DNA of 9,552 nt from JACZUI01 sp041599115 (GTDB taxonomy: Bacteria > Actinomycetota > Acidimicrobiia > Spongiisociales > ZC4RG35). The stretch spans positions 1-9,552 of the forward strand of contig JBFHXF010000075.1 of the NCBI GenBank assembly GCA_041599115.1. Reading direction: 5' to 3'. Positions 5,434 through 9,552 of this stretch are shown here, piece after piece. Made by a program: the position numbers and the translations under genes. The notes under the pieces are model-generated. The model was not told the DNA's origin. It did not search any database and was given only the letters and a program-made list of their open reading frames with translations. Position 1 is the first letter of the stretch. Each line of letters starts with the position of its first letter.

Positions 5434-7734
5434 CTAGACCCGCACTGCCTCTCGTGCCTGAATGGCCTCGAGCTCCTCGATGGTCATGAGGACTTCCCTC
5501 GCCTTGCTGCCCTGCGATGGCCCCACCACGCCCCGGTTCTCCAGGATGTCCATGACCCGCCCTGCCCTGGCAAAGCCGATTCGCAGTTTTCGCTGAAGCA
5601 TCGAGGTGGAGCCAAGCTCCGATCGAACCACCAGGTCCATGGCCTGTCTCACCAAGGCGGCATCCTCGTCGTCTTCCTCCTCGGCCTTGGCCGCGGCCAT
5701 CTGGGCCACCGCTTCGAGGACCTCCTTGTCCTGATAGGCGGCCTCGCGCTGCTTCCTCACCCAATTCACCACGTCGTGGATCTCGGACTCGCGCACCCAG
5801 GCTCCCTGGATCCGCTGCGGGCGTGGCTCCTTGGCGGTCACCACCAGCATGTCACCCATGCCGACGAGCTTCTCGGCGCCGGCGCCGTCGATGATCACCC
5901 GGCTGTCGGTCTGACTGGCCACTGAGAATGCGAGCCGACTGGGGATGTTGGCCTTGATGACACCGGTGATGACGTCGACCGAGGGACGTTGGGTGGCAAT
6001 CACCAGGTGGATCCCGACGGCACGAGCCATCTGGGCGATCCTCACCACCGATTCTTCGACCTCGCGTCCGGCCACCATCATCAGGTCGTTCAACTCGTCG
6101 ATGATCACGACGATGTAGGGGAACCTGTCGAAACCATCCGGGTCCAGCCCTCCAGCGTCGAGCTTCTGGCGGTACCCCTCGATATCGCGGACTTTGGCAT
6201 CGGCGAGGAGGTCATAGCGGCGATCCATTTCGGCCACTGCCCATTTCAGCGCCTCGTTGGCCTTCTTGGGGTTGGTGATCACCCTGGTCAACAGATGAGG
6301 CACGCCGTTGTATTGACCCAGCTCGACCCGCTTGGGATCGACCATGATCAGCCTCACGTCGTCGGGGTGGGTTCGCATGAGCATCGAGGTGACGATGGAG
6401 TTGATGCAACTGGACTTGCCCGCACCGGTGGCTCCGGCGATGAGGAGGTGGGGCAGCTCGGCAAGGTTGAGCAGCTTCGGCCCGCCGCTGATGTCCATGC
6501 CGAGCCCGACGGTCAGCGGATGCAGATCGGCTGCCGCTTCCAGCGACGAGAGGATGTCACCCAGGGACACGAGCCGGCGCTTGCGGTTGGGCACCTCGAC
6601 CCCGATTGCAGATTTGCCCGGAATCGGGACCAGCAGCCTGATGTCCGGCGTGGCCAGTGCGTAGGCGATGTCATGGGACAGGTTTGACACGCGGTTGACC
6701 TTGACGCCGGGTGCGATCTCGATCTCGTAGCGGGTGACGGTCGGCCCGGGGACGATTCGGGTCAGGGTTGCGTCCACGCCATGCTGAATCAGCGTCTCCT
6801 CCAGTTGACGTGCTGTCTCCTCCAGGCTCCGCTTGTTGACCTCTCCCCCGGTCCCGCCTTCGAGAAGTTTCAGGGGAGGAAGCTTGTAGCCCTCCGTCGT
6901 GAGGTCAACCGTGAGCGTGGAGACCGGCGCATGCTTGGGTTTCGCGGGCGGGCTTTTCGGCGGTGCAACGTTTTTCGGCCGCGACGACTTGGGGCGTTCG
7001 TGCTTTCCTTCGGATTTCTCAATCCGGGGGCGGGGGGCGACGTAGACCTGCTGTGGCTCACCGGCGGCGATGGTGGTCTTGGCAAGACTCCGGATCTTGC
7101 GCCAGACGTCGGCGAGGCCGAGGAACAGTTCCCGCACCGTCGTGTGGGTCATCACCAGAACCCCCATGCCCATGGCCGCGGCCAGGACGACAAAGGCACC
7201 CCACATCCCGAGAATCCGCAGCAGGGGAAAGGCCAGCAGGGCTCCCACAGCGCCTCCGCGCTGTTTCACCAGCTCGATGTTGGGCAACAGCGAAACCGCC
7301 CCGGTGAGAAGGTGGAACAGAGCCAGCGAACTGACGAACACCACCAGGCCACCCACGACGAGGCGCTTGGCCCCGTCCCGCGGCTTCCCCACGATCAGCG
7401 CCACTCCGATTCCGGCCAGTGCAAGGGGAAGGGCGTACATCCAGACCCCGAAAAGGAAACGACTTCCACTGAGAATGCCGGCACCGACAGGTCCCGCTTT
7501 GCCGACGAAGGCCAGGCCGGCGAGAACCGCCACGACCATGAGGAGAAGACCCCAGACGTCGTCGGTCTGACGGCCGAGGGTGTTGCGCATCGAACCGCGA
7601 AACGCCGCCAGGCTCTGGCGCAACGAGTTCTTCTGCGTCGAGCGCGTCGGTTTGCGCGCCGTCGGCTTCGTCTTCGGCTTGGACACCCGTCTCCGCCCGG
7701 AGACACCCTTACGGGTGGGTGTCTTGGTTGCCAT
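5434..7734 (-). CDS. ftsK: FtsK/SpoIIIE-family DNA translocase
   Basis: Membrane-anchored hexameric ATPase that pumps chromosomal DNA through the division septum and assists dimer resolution. The 766-residue protein starts with a very basic tail (1-58). Four or five membrane segments follow (about 60-78, 93-116, 124-148, 161-195), then a charged Pro/Lys linker. The motor has the FtsK Walker A GATGAGKSS (Lys440) and Walker B VVIIDELND (Asp546-Glu547), with ATQRPSVDVITG further on. The C-terminal winged-helix gamma domain (about 690-755, ending in RAGRVMDILENRGVVGPSQGSKAREVL, here shown only by its ends RAGRVMDIL and GPSQGSKAREVL) normally reads polar KOPS-type sequences. The ATG at 7734-7732 begins the natural basic N-terminus; extending to 7869 would add 45 unlikely residues and run into the divergent gene. 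Length and domain order are normal for the family. It lies 38 nt upstream of the dehydrogenase genes on the same strand, with no clear terminator between. Confidence 0.96.
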   Translation of the reverse strand: MATKTPTRKGVSGRRRVSKPKTKPTARKPTRSTQKNSLRQSLAAFRGSMRNTLGRQTDDVWGLLLMVVAVLAGLAFVGKAGPVGAGILSGSRFLFGVWMYALPLALAGIGVALIVGKPRDGAKRLVVGGLVVFVSSLALFHLLTGAVSLLPNIELVKQRGGAVGALLAFPLLRILGMWGAFVVLAAAMGMGVLVMTHTTVRELFLGLADVWRKIRSLAKTTIAAGEPQQVYVAPRPRIEKSEGKHERPKSSRPKNVAPPKSPPAKPKHAPVSTLTVDLTTEGYKLPPLKLLEGGTGGEVNKRSLEETARQLEETLIQHGVDATLTRIVPGPTVTRYEIEIAPGVKVNRVSNLSHDIAYALATPDIRLLVPIPGKSAIGVEVPNRKRRLVSLGDILSSLEAAADLHPLTVGLGMDISGGPKLLNLAELPHLLIAGATGAGKSSCINSIVTSMLMRTHPDDVRLIMVDPKRVELGQYNGVPHLLTRVITNPKKANEALKWAVAEMDRRYDLLADAKVRDIEGYRQKLDAGGLDPDGFDRFPYIVVIIDELNDLMMVAGREVEESVVRIAQMARAVGIHLVIATQRPSVDVITGVIKANIPSRLAFSVASQTDSRVIIDGAGAEKLVGMGDMLVVTAKEPRPQRIQGAWVRESEIHDVVNWVRKQREAAYQDKEVLEAVAQMAAAKAEEEDDEDAALVRQAMDLVVRSELGSTSMLQRKLRIGFARAGRVMDILENRGVVGPSQGSKAREVLMTIEELEAIQAREAVRV

Positions 7735-7840
7735 GTGCCAAAAACAATAGCCCGTGTCCCGTTTGAGGGGAGGAAATGGGGCGACGAAGGCACAAGACGG
7801 GGCCAGGGTCCGCCACCCCTTGTCTCTATATACTCCGCCG
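7735..7840. promoter_or_regulatory. Divergent promoter region between ftsK and the hydrolase-cyclase gene
   Basis: This 106-nt gap separates two outward-pointing genes. On the plus strand TATACT (7829-7834) ends 6 nt before the ATG at 7841, so the expected transcription start is at or next to the A of the start codon. On the minus strand TATTGT (7749-7744) ends 9 nt before the ftsK ATG. Neither start has a Shine-Dalgarno and neither box has a good -35. The spacing suggests leaderless mRNAs in both directions, common in actinobacteria. Confidence 0.55.
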
Positions 7841-9184
7841 ATGACGCCCGAGACCAAGTACGCGCTCATCGGGGACGACAGGATCGCCTATCAAATCCTG
7901 GGGGAAGGCCCACTCGATGTGCTGATCAGTCACGGCACGTTTTCGAGTATCGACGCCATTTGGGCCATGGCCGAGACCTCCGCACCGTATCTTCGACTGG
8001 CCTCGGTGTGCAGGTTGATTCTCTACGACCGTCTGGGAACCGGCTGGTCCGACGCAGTGCCTCTTGGCGCTCTACCTCCCTTCGAAAGCCGGTGGGGGGA
8101 GATCAGGGCGGTGCTGGACGCCGTCGACAGCCGGAGGGCGGTGATCATCGGGGTCCAAGACGGTGGGCCGCCGGCGATGTTCGGGGCGGCAACGTCCCCC
8201 GAGCTGGTGGCCGGGCTGGTGCTTTTCCACTCCCCGGCACGTTTCCGGCAGTCCGAGGACTACCCGATCGGCTTCGACGAGGCAACCGTGCAGCAATGGC
8301 GGACGATGATGTCGAGTTGGGACATCGACTCGATGATCCAGATGTCGTTTCCGAGCCGAACGCCGAATGACGAGTTCCTGCAGTGGGGTCGCAAGCACAT
8401 GAGGTCTCTGGCGACACCAGGTGCGATGCTGGCCTACGTAGAGGAGATGTTGAATACCGACGTCACCGATCTTTTGCCTGCGATCTCGGTACCGACCCTG
8501 GTGCTTCACCGCCGCGACTATCGGTGGTCGCCGGCGGAGCTCGACAGATACGTCGCCGAACAGATCCCCGGTGCGCGATATGTGGAAGTGCCGGGTGGGG
8601 ACGCCGGGTTGTACTTCGAGCACAGCGCCCCAATGATCGAGGCGATCACCGGTTTTCTCGGTGAGATCGATCCACGCACACGGGACCGACGGGCCACCGA
8701 GAGGATGATGGCGACCATCCTGTTCACCGATATCGTGGCCTCCACTGAGCAAGCACAGCAAAGCGGCGACAACGAGTGGGTGCATCAACTGGACCTCCAC
8801 GACAGTGTGTCACGTCAACTGATAGCGAGACATGGCGGTCGCGTTGTGAAGACCACCGGGGACGGAGTGCTGGCGATGTTCGACGGTCCCGGGCGCGGTT
8901 TGCGCGCGGCGGAGGACCTCTCTGCCTCCCTCGCCCGGCTCGGATTGACCGTGCGTGCCGGCCTCCATACAGGCGAAGTCGAGTTGAGAGGCGATGATGT
9001 GGCCGGAATGGGGGTCCACATAGCCTCGAGGGTGATGAGCGAGGCGGGGCCGTCCGAGATAATGGTGTCGAGGACGGTGAAGGATCTCGTCGTCGGCTCG
9101 GATCTGAAGTTCGAGGCCAGGGGATCTCACCATCTGAAGGGAGTCGAAGGCGACTGGGATCTCTATTCCCTGGCCGCCGGCTGA
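7841..9184 (+). CDS. Alpha/beta-hydrolase-fold domain fused to class III adenylate cyclase; hydrolase domain predicted inactive
   Basis: A 447-residue cytosolic fusion with the layout of M. tuberculosis Rv1900c. The N-terminal alpha/beta-hydrolase fold (about 1-280) has the usual opening (LGEGPLDVLISHG, then LILYDRLGTGWSD). Its nucleophile elbow reads G-V-Q106-D-G-G where Ser is expected, and the usual GxDH near the end is GGD254-A255, so the serine and histidine are both missing. The C-terminal class III cyclase (about 290-447) keeps both metal aspartates (Asp297 in FTDIV, Asp341 in TTGDG), the adenine-selecting pair Lys337 and Asp386, and the transition-state Arg397. The usual Asn is His393 (GVHIASR), a variant I recall from this fusion family. 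It should therefore make cAMP, with the hydrolase fold perhaps acting as a ligand sensor (inference). The ATG at 7841 is chosen because it begins the conserved fold and sits 6 nt from a TATACT box; an upstream ATG at 7754 would add 29 unrelated residues. Confidence 0.93.
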   Translation: MTPETKYALIGDDRIAYQILGEGPLDVLISHGTFSSIDAIWAMAETSAPYLRLASVCRLILYDRLGTGWSDAVPLGALPPFESRWGEIRAVLDAVDSRRAVIIGVQDGGPPAMFGAATSPELVAGLVLFHSPARFRQSEDYPIGFDEATVQQWRTMMSSWDIDSMIQMSFPSRTPNDEFLQWGRKHMRSLATPGAMLAYVEEMLNTDVTDLLPAISVPTLVLHRRDYRWSPAELDRYVAEQIPGARYVEVPGGDAGLYFEHSAPMIEAITGFLGEIDPRTRDRRATERMMATILFTDIVASTEQAQQSGDNEWVHQLDLHDSVSRQLIARHGGRVVKTTGDGVLAMFDGPGRGLRAAEDLSASLARLGLTVRAGLHTGEVELRGDDVAGMGVHIASRVMSEAGPSEIMVSRTVKDLVVGSDLKFEARGSHHLKGVEGDWDLYSLAAG

Positions 9185-9254
9185 TCGGGGAGGCCGTCGG
9201 TGCCCTCTTCGTGACCCGCGATCACCTCCGTGTCGCTGAGTACGGTTGGCCCGG

Positions 9255-9552
9255 ATGTCGTACCCGATGATCCCCTATCGACCTGACAGGCTCACAGCCG
9301 AGGAGCAACACGATCGAGCCGTCTCGTTCTATGACGAGATGAACCAGCGACGAAGTGTCAGGTTCTTCTCGGATGAGCCGGTTCCGAGGAGCTTGATCGA
9401 CACCGCAATCAAAACCGCCTCGACGGCGCCGTCGGGTGCCCACCGCCAGCCCTGGACCTTCGTGGTCACCGGTGATCCGGAGGTGAAGCGGCAGATCAGA
9501 GTTGCCGCCGAGGAGGAAGAGCGGATCAACTACGAGGGTGGCCGGATGCCAG
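9255..9552 (+). CDS. Nitroreductase-family flavoprotein, iodotyrosine-deiodinase-like (C-terminus cut by window edge)
   Basis: Only the first 99 codons are present. The sequence shows the FMN-binding start of the nitroreductase superfamily (RRSVRFFSDEPVP at 32-44, with Arg32, Arg33, Ser34 and Arg36), followed by TAPSGAHRQPWTFVV (57-71). It then reads EEEERINYE, keeping the Glu89-x3-Tyr93 pair that forms the substrate lid in iodotyrosine deiodinase (IYD). From memory, the whole stretch resembles mammalian IYD closely, so reductive dehalogenation of halotyrosines or a related FMN reduction is a reasonable guess. The lid lysine and the rest of the fold lie beyond the window. The ATG at 9255 is 70 nt after the cyclase gene; an in-frame ATG at 9267 is an alternative. 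No Shine-Dalgarno is seen; TACGGT (9241-9246) could be a -10 box, again close to the start codon. Confidence 0.88.
   Translation, partial: MSYPMIPYRPDRLTAEEQHDRAVSFYDEMNQRRSVRFFSDEPVPRSLIDTAIKTASTAPSGAHRQPWTFVVTGDPEVKRQIRVAAEEEERINYEGGRMP

Noticed and set aside
7735..7869. ftsK start at 7869
   Set aside because: The extension overlaps the divergent gene and its promoter. MATKTPTRKG at 7734 is a typical basic FtsK N-terminus.
6781..8370. Long open frame on the plus strand across the start of ftsK and into the cyclase gene
   Set aside because: It overlaps ftsK antisense and the hydrolase-cyclase gene in another frame and its translation has no family signature.

Overview
The window is GC-rich and densely coded. 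Gene families, GTG starts and apparently leaderless promoters suggest an uncultured actinobacterium-like organism; this is inferred from style, since there is no rRNA or other marker here. Everything from about 7.73 kb down to base 1 is on the minus strand. Two genes at the right end are on the plus strand and diverge from the ftsK promoter region.

Minus strand in transcription order: (1) an FtsK/SpoIIIE DNA translocase (7734-5434). (2) A 38-nt gap, then a tightly packed 2-oxoacid dehydrogenase cluster: E1 alpha (5395-4379), E1 beta (4382-3405, GTGA overlap) and lipoyl-bearing E2 (3405-2038, TAGTG overlap). (3) One nucleotide after the E2 stop, an AhpD/carboxymuconolactone-decarboxylase-like peroxidase gene (2036-1470) interrupted by an in-frame UGA. 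(4) Ten nucleotides later, a cytosolic-looking S10 serine carboxypeptidase that runs off the left edge.

The highlight is the AhpD-like gene. Its UGA (1793-1791) sits exactly at the second cysteine of the catalytic CxxC motif, so the active site reads C-H-Y-U with the downstream His and upstream Glu in place. A 7-bp hairpin with a 6-nt loop begins 17 nt after the UGA and has the geometry of a bacterial SECIS element. The gene is best read as one 188-residue selenoprotein, not as two ORFs or a pseudogene. In Mycobacterium tuberculosis, AhpD takes its electrons from the lipoyl group of E2 (DlaT) and from Lpd. Here the Sec-containing AhpD homologue directly follows the E2 gene, which suggests a lipoyl-driven selenoperoxidase tied to the dehydrogenase complex.

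The E2 gene also carries a cluster of palindromic mini-repeats inside its interdomain linker. They are translated in frame, as expected of small palindromic elements tolerated in a flexible region.

Plus strand: an alpha/beta-hydrolase to class III adenylate cyclase fusion (7841-9184) whose hydrolase domain has lost both its nucleophile and its histidine, then the start of a nitroreductase-family flavoprotein resembling iodotyrosine deiodinase (9255 to the right edge). No tRNA, rRNA, CRISPR array, insertion sequence or selenocysteine-machinery gene is visible.
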